Part shown: positions 44,816 to 56,969 of the stretch, piece by piece
Layout: each line of letters begins with the position of its first letter
Position numbering within the stretch: the first letter of the stretch is position 1
Origin: Ascaphus truei
Taxonomy: Eukaryota; Chordata; Amphibia; Anura; Ascaphidae
Direction: 5' to 3'
NCBI GenBank assembly: GCA_036426205.1
Contig: CM071570.1
Location: 52,560,984-52,624,983 of the forward strand
Length of the DNA: 64,000 bases
Translations under genes and position numbers: made by a program
Notes under the pieces: model-generated
What the model was told of the DNA's origin: nothing
The model's input: the letters and a program-made list of their open reading frames with translations, nothing else
The model's database searches: none

Positions 44816-46964
44816 TTCTACGTTAAACAACAAAATGTATTTTTTTGTTTGAAAACATTAACCACAAGCCATGCAGAAAATAAACAAAGGATATCAAATG
44901 CTAGATATCTTACTCCTAGTAGTGCACTAATGGAAATGTTGAAATGTGATATTTTTGCATGAAGGAAACTTTTCCCAAAGCGACTGGGGATTTTACTGAA
45001 AATGGTGAAAGATGGCTTCAGATTTCAACAGTAGTTTGAAATAGAACTAAATATATACATTTAACAGACAATAAATAGACTATGTTGTAATGTAGGAGTT
45101 GGGTGCAAATTTAGCAAAAAAAAAGAATATATCCTAATAAACACATTTAAGCACAGTTTGTAAAAACTGCAGCAATGTACAGTACCAAATTATTTGAAAA
45201 GACAATTATTGCAAATTGTCCACGTAAACTGTACAGTCCATAAAATCCTCACTGCTCAGCTAAAATAGTGCACACTTATTTTGCAATTTCCACAATTTCA
45301 ACTGGAGTTGGGCAAGATGGCCAACAGTATTAAACATTAGTTGAGTAAAAAAAAAAAAAATCACACAGATATGATTGTTAGAAGACGTTACAAATTAGTC
45401 TATTTAGTCTCTCAGTCTGTCAGTGATAAAGAAATGTTTTCAGCATGCATTGGGAACTAAAAAAGTAAAGTAATAACAGATCATGTGCAGCATAGTGGGT
45501 AGCAGATTGTAATTACTAATCTTAGGTCAACTCCTTTGCTGTAGCAAGCCCAAAATCAATTGTAAATCAATGAGTTATAGGCTCATTGAGCAGTGTACAT
45601 GCAAAATCATTACACTCGACTGTCACCATATAATATATAAGAGCGGCCCATTCTCTCTGAAGTATAGCATGAAAGCAGCCAAACATAATCATATGTAGAA
45701 AAGAATTATTAAAGGACTAATAACTTTTTGAAACACAGTTTTGTATACTGTATGTGAAATGTACCTGATGATGCAAGACTAACTGAAAACATCGAAAAAT
45801 CTAAAATGCATATTAATTTGAAGATCTTATATTAGCTGCTCAATACAAAGTTACCCACTTTCAGGGTGCTATGATTTAGTGAGCTGCTTTCCTGTGACAG
45901 AAGGTACTGTGGGTTACTATGAACCCCTAAACATTAAATAGGAAAATTATTCCTTGGTCAGATTGACATAAGAACATCCCAGATCATGCTGCACATTTAA
46001 ACATCTGCCCCTGCAGGCATGCCTAGATTTTAATTCTTCTCTCCGTGGAAACCCAGTCAAAAATGGCTTGATAATGGATTTGCAAAATACATGAAGAACA
46101 GTCTTTATTTTTGATAGGAGAATCTTAGAAAATAAGACCCACTTTTGACTGGTTTTAGCTCTCTGTGACAGCTGTTACTGATGGTGCATTAAATAAATAG
46201 TGAACCACTGGAGCAGTTGTGCTTAGTGAAAATGCTTCTCTTCCTTTTCATGCCAGTAGCTAGTGCATGGACAAGGTGTATCGGATTATTATGTATTGAT
46301 GCTAGCTTGCTTGTATTATTTTCTCCTGCATTCATCCCACTTTGGCTATTTTACTTTTTGTCTCTGTTGACAAGTGTTTGTACATCAACTCTCGATGTAT
46401 GGTTACTATTTTCAAGTACCGATATAGGATATGGAAAACTGAACAAAGTTGCCCCACCCTGTTTTTTTACTTTCCTCTTTCCTGTCAAGAAAAAAATAAT
46501 AATAATTGCATAAACATACACTGTGACACATGGTAAATAAACCATTGCATGGTGCTGTTTTACAAGACATTGGATTCATTTACCACTATGAGAGCATGTT
46601 GATGAGATGTACAGTACACACTATACTCGGCAGTTTCGTTCTATGTACTATGTATTATGTCTGCCAGTATGTTTTCTGTGTGTTTTATGTGAATTAAAAG
46701 ACTGAATGTTTTCCCTTTTTCCTAAAAGAAAAAACAAAACAAATTGTTTACTGCCATGAAGTTCTGTATACCTGGATTCAATCTTAAGGTTCCACATCTG
46801 GTGAATGGCAGCACTGTATAATTAGTTTGGTTTCATGATATATCCGTATAAGCCTCTGTTTCAACCTCATTTGCTTGATTCAGCTCTTACCATGACTCCA
46901 AGAATGTCATTTTCATGAAGCATATCTTTGTACTTTGGTGTTACTCACACTGTGTTTCCCGTAG

Positions 46965-47090
46965 GCTTAAATCAAGTGATGCTTACAAAAAGGCTTGGGG
47001 CAATAACCAAGATGGAGTTGTAGCAAGCCAGCCTGCACGTGTTGTGGACGAACGTGAGCAGATGGCCATTAGTGGTGGTTTTGTCCGTAG
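46965..47090 (+). CDS. SNAP25: SNAP25 exon 6 (residues 95-136, linker)
   Basis: This 126-nt exon completes the lysine codon left open by exon 5, then reads [17 protein letters not shown] and continues to AISGGFVRR, with the last arginine split across the next intron. The acceptor is CCCGTAG and the donor is GTGAGT. It encodes the linker between the two SNARE helices. The VVASQP segment matches the binding motif recognised by the ankyrin repeats of the DHHC17/DHHC13 palmitoyltransferases, and the following [11 protein letters not shown] stretch is the known minimal membrane-targeting region. The only change noticed from mammalian SNAP-25 is I to V in GGFIRR. Confidence 0.97.
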
Positions 47091-47121
47091 GTGAGTTCTT
47101 GCCCTTTATACTTACCATTTT

Positions 47122-47213
47122 TGGCCATATTTACTCAGCTGTGCCAAGCCATAAAACACGTCGCGGCAACGTAATGTGTCTAACGGCTTCGCGCTGCTCC
47201 GCCAATATGGCCC
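47122..47213. repeat. GGCCATATTTAC MITE copy
   Basis: Ends TGGCCATATTTACTCAGC and GCCAATATGGCCC. It is shorter than the 12831 copy. Confidence 0.6.
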
Positions 47214-48034
47214 AGCATGTCTTATAGGATTTGAACAGCAAACATACTGTAGGGCTCTATGTATCAAAGGCAAAATGTTGGCGCAAAAAAATATTATTTT
47301 GTAGCAACTTGCTCTGAAATATAACTGCTCCAGGCAATGTCTATGTATTAATCTTAGTTGTGCTCTTTTTTATGGTATGTCTGCGCCTGCCTGCGACGAG
47401 ATGAGGGTTTTATGGAACTAGTGGGAGGAATTAGGATGGAGTTACATTTGCATATGTGTATTAACAAAATGTGCGGATTGCTTTACTTTTCTTGATGGTT
47501 TTCTGGGTTTATTTTCTCCGTCACCTTTTTTTTTAGCACAGTATGCGCCAAATTTTAACACTCTAGAAATACACTTGATAAATATGTTGCTTTCATACAG
47601 AAAAAAAATGGGAAAAAAAGGTAATAAAGCCTTTACCTGATTCATTTTATACTACATAATTGTCTTGTCTAGCTTTTACCCTGATGGTGCTGATTGATAT
47701 AGTATTTCACATCAAATATGGCATCTGCTTTTCAAAGATGTTGTATGTCACCTGTTATCCCTTTGTCCTCTCTGTATGGAATTCTCTCTTCCGATGGTAT
47801 CCTATTTCTTCCTCTTAGGCTAACCTAATCTAGCATTCTGGCCATCTTTTATGCCGAGAAAAACTACATACATCAGCATTTAGTATTCTGAGTTTATTCT
47901 AAATATGGTCTTTTACATGTTTGGTCTACGTGACATACTATAAAGTTACACCTCCTTATGTTTCATATAAGGAGTGCAAACTGTCATCAGACGTTGAACT
48001 AGAAACTAGTGCTACGCGCTGATTATAACAAATA

Positions 48035-48259
48035 CAGCTCAACCCCGTTATAACGCGATCCGTTACAACGCGAATCCGCTTATAACGTGAGGCAAGCGTG
48101 GCTCCCGATTTTTGTATTTATGAATACTTTACAACACGATTATTGGTATCTTAAATACTTTATTGTGCATACAATTATACATTATTTCTAACGCGATCCG
48201 CTTATAGCGCGATGTAATTCTTTGGACCCCAAGCACAGCGTTATAAGGGCATTGAGCTG
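48035..48259. mobile_element. pogo/Tigger-like MITE, 225 bp
   Basis: Inverted ends CAGCTCAACCCCGTTATAAC and GTTATAAGGGCATTGAGCTG are flanked by TA on both sides, the target of Tc1/mariner-pogo elements. Internal ACGCGATCCGCTTATA repeats the theme. Confidence 0.8.
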
Positions 48260-48519
48260 TATAGATATAAAGTGCCAAAAAAACATTCAGAGTGCACACA
48301 AATCTTGCAAATCAGTGTTCATTAACCAAAACGATTGTTTACTGTGCTGGAAAAACGACTCTTAGGAAATTAGGAAGTGCCATAAGAGTCGTTTTTCCAT
48401 CACATTATCAGAAGTTATTATGTCATAGTCCTCCAATGTCACATACCTTTTTCTCTTACAATAGCTGGTGATACATCCAAGTCACTTATTGGCTTCAGAT
48501 ATATTCTCAACAGCCGTTG

Positions 48520-48740
48520 TCAGTGGCGTATTTGAATACCCGCCGCCCCTAGGTACTAGGGGAGGCCGCCTCCTTGCTGCTGCCCTCCTTCTCCTTCCGA
48601 GTCATTTGAAGCTGCGATTCGGAAGGAGGAGGGCGGCAGCAAAGAGGCGGTTGCCACAGGCAAGTGCCTTCCCATCAGGCCTGATAGGCCCGGGAGCGCG
48701 GCATCTGTATATGGGAGCGGACATCTTTTGCCGGTACAAT
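48520..48740. repeat. CpG-rich palindromic repeat
   Basis: Starts CAGTGGCGTATTTGAATACC. GCCCTCCTTCTCCTTCCGA at 48582 pairs with TCGGAAGGAGGAGGGC at 48619. Probably a non-autonomous DNA transposon. Confidence 0.5.
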
Positions 48741-49060
48741 CTGGCTTTGTAATAATAACTATTTGCTCCTAATTTTCCCCCTTCAAATATTTTTGTTAAC
48801 ACGTTTTTTTTTGGTCCCCCAGTACAATACATAGTAATGCTTTAATTATTTCCTCCTCCATAGTGAATTTAAGTTTAGTTCCAGTTTTTCATCAGACCAA
48901 AGACATGCTTCAACGTGGGAGTTATACATTATAATTAATCTTCCCTCCTATTGTTCCTCAACTTCCATCTCTTGACAATACAAATGTTATTAAAACAGCC
49001 CAAATGAATGTCTGTTAATGAGACGTGATGCACGCCTATACTCCACACCACATATTCATT

Positions 49061-49186
49061 GCCAGATCTACTAAGCGCGCCATGCCATGAGACACCTTGT
49101 GGTACATTCACTCAAATGGGCCATGAAGGGGTCTTCTGTAACTTGAGGGCATTTTATGACAAAGCATTGCTTAGTATATATGAGTC
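49061..49186. repeat. GGCCCATATTTA-family MITE copy
   Basis: Reads GCCAGATCTACTAAGCGC and ends GCATTGCTTAGTATATATGA, with GAGACACCTTGTGG inside. It is diverged. Confidence 0.55.
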
Positions 49187-49499
49187 GTGATGTCTGTTTT
49201 ATGTACAAAACAGCAGTAAAACTGCTAAATGACACACTTTAGGCTCTTTTAACAAGATGTTCTTCTCTGTTGCCTTTTTTCTGTTGTACAGTATTAATGC
49301 ATCTACTTTAAGGCATTTGAGGAACACTGGTATTTTAATTTCACTATTTTATTTACGCTCATCCTCTTAATACGAGTTTACAGAATAATGTAACAACTGC
49401 TAATTTACAGCACCAGTGGTACAGGTACTGTACCTTGTTAATTATTTTCAGGAGCAGTTGCCTCTCTGGGATCACCAGTTTTTTAAAAAATTTTAATAT

Positions 49500-49735
49500 A
49501 TGGGAAGCAGGGGCTCCCGGAGCTGAACCGCGTTAAAATCAGCTCCAGTAATGTCCTTGTTCCCGAGATACTTACAGGTGCCACCGGTACTCCCTTGTAT
49601 TTAAATTCTTTGTATCACATGAGCCAATAGGAAGCTGCAACGTTCTCTCCTATTGGCACGTGTAAGGCAGGAAATTTAAACCTCCATTTTATTTCTCCTG
49701 GAGGTGACGGTACCGGCATTACCTTCAGTGGTAAG
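49500..49735. repeat. GAAGCAGGGG MITE copy, diverged
   Basis: Begins GGGAAGCAGGGGCTCCCGG and contains GAGCCAATAGGAAGCTGC, as in the copies at 14478 and 39038. Confidence 0.6.
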
Positions 49736-50726
49736 TCTTGCAGCTTAGTGAATAGCCAATGAATATGTAATTTTGCTGGTTTGCCTCGTTTGCATACAAA
49801 ATTACATATTGCATTAAATGGCATAGCCAGAGCTAAATTGCATCAAAGATGTCAGTTTTTGCACAGCTGGGACATGCAATAAGGGTGTTTTGAATTCTGG
49901 AAGATGCAAATATGTGCATAAATGAAACATTTTGCCTCAAAATGTACTTATCAGAGTTTAATCAATTCGCCACTTTCAATCTGAGAGTCCCAATGTATGT
50001 AATTGTGCACAACATTATATACATGAATGGTAAAACAAAGCACTCTTTTAATGGTATTACAGTTTTCTGGTGGCTGACAGTGCCTTTGTGAGAGTTAAAA
50101 GGAGGGAATGAACACAGAGAATCAATGCATGTCAAAATGATGTCAGTGCAAGTCTACTTTATTGAACACATGGCACAATTGTATTTCATAATTCATTGTG
50201 CTAGATTGAATTATTGGAAAAGTCACCGCTAAATATTGCTTTATGATTAGTGTACAATATTTCTTATGGAGAGTACATTAAAAACATATAGTTATGTTGA
50301 CCAACATATTTTATCCGGTTGGTTTCGCGATACATGACACTAAAAATATTTGTATACATGTCATTATAACACAGTCACATCCACTTTATCTAGCAACACT
50401 CTCCTTCCAGTGTTTACATGTATGGGGAATCATTTCAGAGATGTAGAATCCCAAGAAATGTATATTATTTTGCCTCTCTGCAAAATAGTCACAGATCTCC
50501 AATCAATCCTCCTTAAAAGGAGTGAGAAATATTATCAGAATCTCACCTAAAAGCAACCACCCAACATAAAACTAATTATTATGAGGAGTGGGCTGTGCCG
50601 TCCTGCAGACCATGACACATTTCCCTGCCAGCATAAAAGATATGAAATCTATACCCACATACAAACTACGCATAGAATACAGTATCAATACCATAAACAC
50701 ATCAGGACCACAAAACCCTATACTAT

Positions 50727-51598
50727 TGTAGTCCCGGTAAGAAATGGGGGCTATATATCTTTCTCCTACTGGTGTAAGTCCTGTTAAGGGCAGGACGCCA
50801 GTAGCTATCATGGGTTTCCCCAGCTTCAAGCCCTGCCAGGATTGGTGGAGGTAGGCACCTGACTCTGTGGCTTATGCAAGAGACACAGGGGAGGGACCTG
50901 CTGACATCATGATGGGCAGGGCTGTCTCGATTTAGTGGGCTGCTCCTGTGAGTCGGGAGTTAGTTAGTGAGTTAGTACTATTGGGAGAGGAGTGTTGGAG
51001 TGCTGCAAGTCAGAGAGAGAGTGCTGAAGCAGAGTCTGAGCTTGGAGCATGCCAGGGAGAGGAGAGGAAAGATTAGAGTAGAGCTGATAGCACAATAGTG
51101 CAGTGGACCAATGCCCCTCACCCTGCAGAGGGTGAGGGGAGAGTTAGCCTCACCCTGAAGGCCTATATCTTGGGGTGGAAGGTGTGGAGTACTGGAGCTC
51201 CAGACAGCCCATCCTGAGGGTGATCTTCTGGAGGAAGGAGGAGAAGCCTGTACCCTGAGTTGCTGTATGCTGTAAATCTGCTGATGGCGAATAAAGACAT
51301 TGCTGCTTTTATCTAAGACTGTGTGTGAGATTGGAATCTCTCGTCCCTGAGGGGGAATTCTCTGTAAGGGTTCCATCCCATATCCCTGGGGCTTATAGAG
51401 ATGGAGGCACTGCACCGTTGCTAGAGAAGATGGAGGTTTATATCCCAGAAGCCTGTCCCTGTTATCCCCAATACCAACGCGGGAGACTCAGGCCCTCCTG
51501 TTCCTCACAGGTATGCACCACCAACATGCATGTAGCCAGCCCTCACTACACCCTAGAGGTCCAGTCTGTGACCGGGGGGGGGGGGAACATGGGTTACA
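50727..51598 (+). repeat. 5' LTR (872 bp)
   Basis: Starts TGTAGTCCCGGTAAG and ends GGGTTACA. It contains TATATATC near the U3 start and AATAAA at 51290-51295, which would define the poly(A) signal. Very similar to the 3' LTR apart from a block (about 51410-51445) absent there. Confidence 0.92.
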
Positions 51599-51600
51599 TT

Positions 51601-51618
51601 TGGAGGCGAGCTGCTGAG
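51601..51618 (+). promoter_or_regulatory. Primer binding site of the LTR element
   Basis: TGGAGGCGAGCTGCTGAG begins two bases after the 5' LTR, the usual place. TGG matches the CCA end of a tRNA. The tRNA identity is uncertain; the TGGAGGC start is compatible with a threonine tRNA. Confidence 0.6.
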
Positions 51619-51866
51619 ATCCAGAACAGGACAGGCTTTCAGCAAGGCAGAGCGGGAAGAGTGAAGTGCACCTTCCATGCAAGTACTGGAGAGAGTAGGG
51701 CATGTAATACCAGGGGTAGTCAGGGGAGCGTGGATTCCCGCACAGTACGCCCTGGGTGCCCTAAGAGGGTGATGTAAGATGGGTGTGAGGCTATAGCTGT
51801 CCTAGTCCCTTGAGGCAGGTAGTGTGAGGCAACTGGGGGGTTAGCCTGTTAACTTGTCCAGGGACC

Positions 51867-52907
51867 ATGGCCCAGAGCCCGCACTATGAGTGGCCAAAAG
51901 TAGGAGACACCTGTACCTTAGGGAGATGCCCGGGTACTCTAGCCAGCACCCACATAAAACACACCACAGAGTACTTGCAGGAACCGTCAGCGAGTGCGGT
52001 GCACAGAGAGAGAGTTCTGCGTAGCCTGGGGTATGCCACATCATATCAGTGGGTAAAAGCAATCAGAGAAAGCATGCAGAGAGCGTTTAGTGAGCAGTGT
52101 GAGAGCAGTCAGTGTCTAGGAACGAGCTATGCACTAGACACTGAGAATAGTGCACATATACATTTGGAGGGCTCATCAAAGATGGCGGCCGTCACTACAT
52201 GTGCTCCGCGGAGCAGGAAAGAGTTAAAAATGGCGACCGCAGCACCATCCACGGCCCAGCAGTTAGCAGCCGAACTAAAATGGCGACTCCCGCCAATCCT
52301 GGATCGGGAACGTGAAGCGTGCAAAGAGACTGTCAGAGAAATGTGGAGGGAGATGTGCAGGGGTTTGGCGCCAAACCCAGATCCCCTGCAAAAGGAGCGG
52401 AGCGGCGCGAAAGCCGAAATCCCACCCATCTGTGCTGTGACTGGCCAACAGACAAGGCCACGTCACACGGAGAGAAGGCGTGCCCCTCCTCTTGTTTCCA
52501 CCAGAGGGAGGGGGAACAAGGGGAGCCAATCAGGAGCGTCCTCCCCAGCGAAGGGAGGGGCAGGGAGTGAGACCGAGGAACTTCACTTCCATCTGGCATT
52601 CGAAGAGCAAGGAGCTGAATTATTGAACTGTTCAACCCCTGCGTGCAAAATGTCAGAACTAAGCACTATGATTTTCCAGCTCCCAGGAGGCTTCCTGGAG
52701 GTGGAGATCGAGGGCCGAGAGTACCTCCGGTGTCTGTGCGTCCATTGCAGGACACCCGGAACGGCCGCAAGCACCAAGGCACGATGCCCTCAATGTGGCA
52801 CGTACTACCTATGGCCTAACGAACCATGGCCCATGCTAAAGACCCCTCGGGGTGCCTCTCCGGGAACCCTAACAGAGGTGGCGGGACAACAGATGAGGCT
52901 GCCCTAG
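51867..52907 (+). CDS. 346-aa frame of the LTR element with a zinc-ribbon-like motif
   Basis: This is the longest frame of the element, starting about 270 bases after the 5' LTR, where a gag gene would begin. The N-terminal two-thirds is hydrophilic (REACKETVREMWREM helix-like stretch at residues 150-165; Arg/Gly/Ser-rich at 195-230). Near residues 290-320 it has CLCVHC, then CPQCGTYYLW 17 residues later: a CxxC...CxxC pair, not the CX2CX4HX4C knuckle of retroviral nucleocapsids. I do not recognise the family. It could be a diverged gag or a captured host fragment. The frame overlaps the next one by about 80 bases. Confidence 0.55.
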   Translation: MAQSPHYEWPKVGDTCTLGRCPGTLASTHIKHTTEYLQEPSASAVHRERVLRSLGYATSYQWVKAIRESMQRAFSEQCESSQCLGTSYALDTENSAHIHLEGSSKMAAVTTCAPRSRKELKMATAAPSTAQQLAAELKWRLPPILDREREACKETVREMWREMCRGLAPNPDPLQKERSGAKAEIPPICAVTGQQTRPRHTERRRAPPLVSTRGRGNKGSQSGASSPAKGGAGSETEELHFHLAFEEQGAELLNCSTPACKMSELSTMIFQLPGGFLEVEIEGREYLRCLCVHCRTPGTAASTKARCPQCGTYYLWPNEPWPMLKTPRGASPGTLTEVAGQQMRLP

Positions 52908-53713
52908 TTCCCTGCACCACTACTGAGATGGGAACCAAGGCTCAGCCGACTACCGACCCGAGAGAAACTCCGGCGGAGAAGAGCGCAACCGCAGTGGAGC
53001 AACTGGAGCGGGCCCGTTTCGTACCACTACCCACTGACGGGGCCGCAAAAGACCCAGGTGACTCCCTAGCGGAGGATCCGATCAAGTCGTCTTCGGAGGA
53101 AGAAGATGGCGTTTCATAGGTGGCGACACGCCTACTGGCGAACCACCCCAGCTGTAAGAAAGATGGAGGTCCACTTACCGGAGAGAGGGAGCAGACGAGT
53201 CCGGACACCCACCGACGGCGAGCGCTAGTGCAGCCTGAGGCCCGTAGAAGTCCCACGGCCGTGGTGACTCCGGTGCGGTGGAGACGGGATCCGAGACGGC
53301 TCCGGAGGAACCAGAGGCCATCAGCCGGCAGCGGAGCGGTAAGGAGACTCCACCACCCCCTTACTCCCGCCAGGCGACGAAGGACCCTGCAGAGAACAAG
53401 AAGGAGAGGTTCGCGGCCTACTTACCCGTCCGCGGACCGGATGATCCACCACCGCCCCTTCCGGTCTTCGACACACTTCCGGTGCGTGACCACGGAGCGG
53501 ATGGAGATTCCGCGGGCGGCAACGATGATGACACTTTCGGTTCCGGCTGGCACGGAGGGCCGGCAGCCATCTTTGCGGCCCGAGGAGCCGCCATGGCGGC
53601 TGCCCTTGCCAACCTTGACCGCCACGGCGTTCACAGAGGAGCACGAAGCACGCCGGAAAGGGCAAGCAAGAAAGTGCCAGTGGCCGCGGCATTACCCGCT
53701 TGCTGGGCATTGA
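52826..53713 (+). pseudogene. Second frame of the LTR element, one in-frame stop
   Basis: Runs in the +2 frame relative to the 346-aa frame and overlaps its end. It is open to a TAG at 53117-53119 and then again to 53713. The first part is acidic at its end (DPIKSSSEEEDGVS); the second is Arg/Pro-rich. The high GC content makes long chance frames possible here, so coding status is doubtful. Confidence 0.3.
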
Positions 53714-53787
53714 TTCGGACATTGCCCCAGCCCCAGCCCCTAGCGCCATCACCCCGGCCACTGCCCCTGCCCCGTCACGAGTCATGA
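53278..53787 (+). CDS. 169-aa Pro/Ala-rich frame with a PPPPY motif
   Basis: The frame includes ETPPPPYSRQ near residues 23-32. PPxY motifs of this kind act as late-budding domains in retroviral Gag proteins, where they recruit NEDD4-type ligases. The rest is low-complexity and Ala/Pro-rich. Together with its place in the element this makes a gag-like identity plausible, but no capsid fold signature can be read by eye. It overlaps the preceding frame in another register. Confidence 0.35.
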   Translation: METGSETAPEEPEAISRQRSGKETPPPPYSRQATKDPAENKKERFAAYLPVRGPDDPPPPLPVFDTLPVRDHGADGDSAGGNDDDTFGSGWHGGPAAIFAARGAAMAAALANLDRHGVHRGARSTPERASKKVPVAAALPACWALIRTLPQPQPLAPSPRPLPLPRHES

Positions 53788-53840
53788 CACCGGGATCTAG
53801 CGGGGATAAGTTAAGTAAGAACCCCAAGTATTCCTAGGAT

Positions 53841-54758
53841 TTGAGGGATTGGGAACTGAGTGACGAGGGATCTGATGGGGAAGTACCATATGCTAATGTG
53901 ATACATGTGCCTAATCCAATGTCATTTTCTCCTGTGTTTAGAGGGAGGACCCGAGGGTCCCATACTACTGTAGAGGCAGGGCCTGTAAGCAAAGTGGTCC
54001 ACAAAATGAACCCAACCATCTACATTAACGCGAAAGGTAGACACAGTTGCTTGAACTCTACTGAGGCGGTCACGTCCGGTGTATCATCCCAAGCTGAGTC
54101 AGAGACAGGTACTTCTAGTGCAGTGTCCGAGTACGAGCACCATGACAAGTGGTGAGCACCACTGTTCACGGGGTACCACAAGGGTATGGACCGTACCAGG
54201 TGCCTGTTAATTAGGAGCAACATAGTCGACCATTGGTGGGCAGTAGGTGCCTATACTCCCCAGGAGGTGGCGGATGAGCTAGAACACAGGTTTCAGGAGA
54301 TAGAACAAAAGATCATCCTTCCTAAGGGGCCTAGTATTTTGTACGATGACATTGCGCCAGTAGAACCAGAGTTTTGGGTACTGCCAAGCAGGGCGGGTCA
54401 TAGGAAGCTTCCCAAGTTGAGCCGGGCAGACAGGGCCATAGTGGCCAGGTATAGACAGTCACACGGGTACGAGTTCCCTTACGTGCCTGAACCTATCATG
54501 AGTGAGATAGAAGAGCACCGAGATAGCTGGCTCAGAGAGGCTGTGCAAGATTATCTGCGAATGAAGTTCGGTAAAGCCGGTTATCAGAACGAGGATAAAA
54601 TCAGTGAGGTAGCCCGGGCCTGGAGTATTGAGAGATGTATTTACAGGTACTGTGTGGCGTATCGGCCGGAGTCTGGGTCGGTACAGCCATATTCTGTCAC
54701 TATAACAGACCATAATGGGAGGCAGGTACGGAAGCCTGATCCAAAACATTATAACTAG
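53841..54758 (+). pseudogene. Third frame of the LTR element, about 305 codons with one TGA
   Basis: One register is open from 53841 to 54758 except for TGA at 54153-54155. The region after the stop looks strongly coding: IVDHWWAVGAYTPQEVADEL, LEHRFQEIEQ, LPKLSRADRAIVARYRQ and WLREAVQDYLRMKFGKAG form amphipathic helical stretches. It ends about 180 bases before the 3' LTR. I do not recognise the family. It has no RT, integrase or envelope hallmarks such as a signal peptide or transmembrane helix. Confidence 0.5.
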
Positions 54759-54936
54759 TTAGGTTCTCCATGTTGGGAGGTACCTATTGTCATTAATTAA
54801 ACCATCTGCGTGGGTGGTCTGAGTTATGTATACTAATCATATGAACTGGTTTTGTTTCCCAGATTTGTTCACCTGCAGGATGGAGCTGCTAAAGTTAGGT
54901 CCAAGTGGGGACCATAGGATTCCACCTGAGGGAGAG

Positions 54937-55772
54937 TGTAGCCCCGGTAAGAAATGGGGGCTATATATCTTTCTTCTTCTGGTGTAAGTCCTGTTAAGGG
55001 CTGGCCGCCAGTAGCTATCATGGGTTTCCCCAGCTTCAAGCCCTGCCAGGATTGGTGGAGGTAGGCACCTGACTCTGTGGCTTATGCAAGAGACACAGGG
55101 GAGGGGCCTGCTGACATCATGATGGGCAGGGCTGTCTCGATTTAGTGGGCTGCTCCTGTGAGTCTGGAGTTAGTTAGTGAGTTAGTTCTATTGGGAGAGG
55201 AGTGTTGGAGTGCTGCAAGTCAGAGAGAGAGTGCTGAAGCAGAGTCTGAGCTTGGAGCATGCCAGGGAGAGGAGAGGAAAGACTAGAGTAGAGCTGATAG
55301 CACAATAGTGCAGTGGACCAATGCCCCTCACCCTGCAGAGGGTGAGGGGAGAGTTAGGATCACCCTGAAGGCCTATGTCTTGGGGTGGAAGGTGTGGAGT
55401 ACTGGAGCTCCAGACAGCCCATCCTGAGGGTGGTCTTCTGGAGGAAGGAGGAGAAGCCTGTACCCTGAGTTGCTGTATGCTGTAAATCTGCTGATGGCGA
55501 ATAAAGACATTGCTGCTTTTATCTAAGACTGTGTGTGAGATTGGAATCTCTCGTCCCTGAGGGGGAATTCTCTGTAAGGGTTCCACCCCATATCCCTGGG
55601 GCTTATAGAGATGGAGGCCTGTCCCTGTTATCCCTAATACCAACGCGGGAGACTCAGGCCCTCCTGTTCCTCACAGGTATGCACCACCAACATGCATGTA
55701 GCCAGCCCTCACTATACCCTAGAGGTCCAGTCTGCGACCGGGGGGGGGGGGGGGGGGGGAATATGGGTTACA
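54937..55772 (+). repeat. 3' LTR (836 bp)
   Basis: Starts TGTAGCCCCGGTAAG and ends GGGTTACA, with AATAAA at 55500-55505. It lacks about 40 bases after GAGATGGAGGC that the 5' LTR has, and its G-run (55739-55759) is longer. Confidence 0.92.
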
Positions 55773-55776
55773 CTAT

Positions 55777-56715
<939 letters not shown>

Positions 56716-56931
56716 TAATTCCCAAATTTTTGACAGATTTTAAATGAAACAAGGCATGAGAAAGCTGTTTGTTTTGAGTATTATTAAATTGGGTAATGAT
56801 ACTAATTTCCCATTTAGCTCTCTGAAATGTTAGTATTTGTAAATTGTAAAATAGGATTCATTAAATCTGAACAAAAGAAACTTTCCAACATTTGTCTTTA
56901 TCTTTTAGCAGGAGGTAGTACAGTAACTTTG

Positions 56932-56935
<4 letters not shown>

Positions 56936-56964
<29 letters not shown>
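56936..56964. repeat. (TA)n beside the Tc1 element, left
   Basis: A TA run of about 26 bp. A matching run follows the element at 58612-58647. Confidence 0.95.

Positions 56965-56969
<5 letters not shown>

Larger units (their letters stand above)
50727..55772 (+). mobile_element. Non-autonomous endogenous-retrovirus-like LTR element
   Basis: Two long direct repeats (50727-51598 and 54937-55772) bound a 3.3-kb interior. Both LTRs run from TGTAG to GGGTTACA. CTAT lies on each side (50723-50726 and 55773-55776), a 4-bp target duplication. A primer-binding-site-like TGGAGGCGAGCTGCTGAG starts at 51601, two bases after the 5' LTR, and a purine tract GAGGGAGAG abuts the 3' LTR. Open frames fill the interior but I found no protease, reverse transcriptase or integrase motif, nor an envelope. 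It would depend on another element's enzymes. It lies sense to SNAP25. Confidence 0.9.

Noticed and set aside
44536..44833. Tyr/Ile/Cys frames on the minus strand
   Set aside because: Translation of TA/CA microsatellite.
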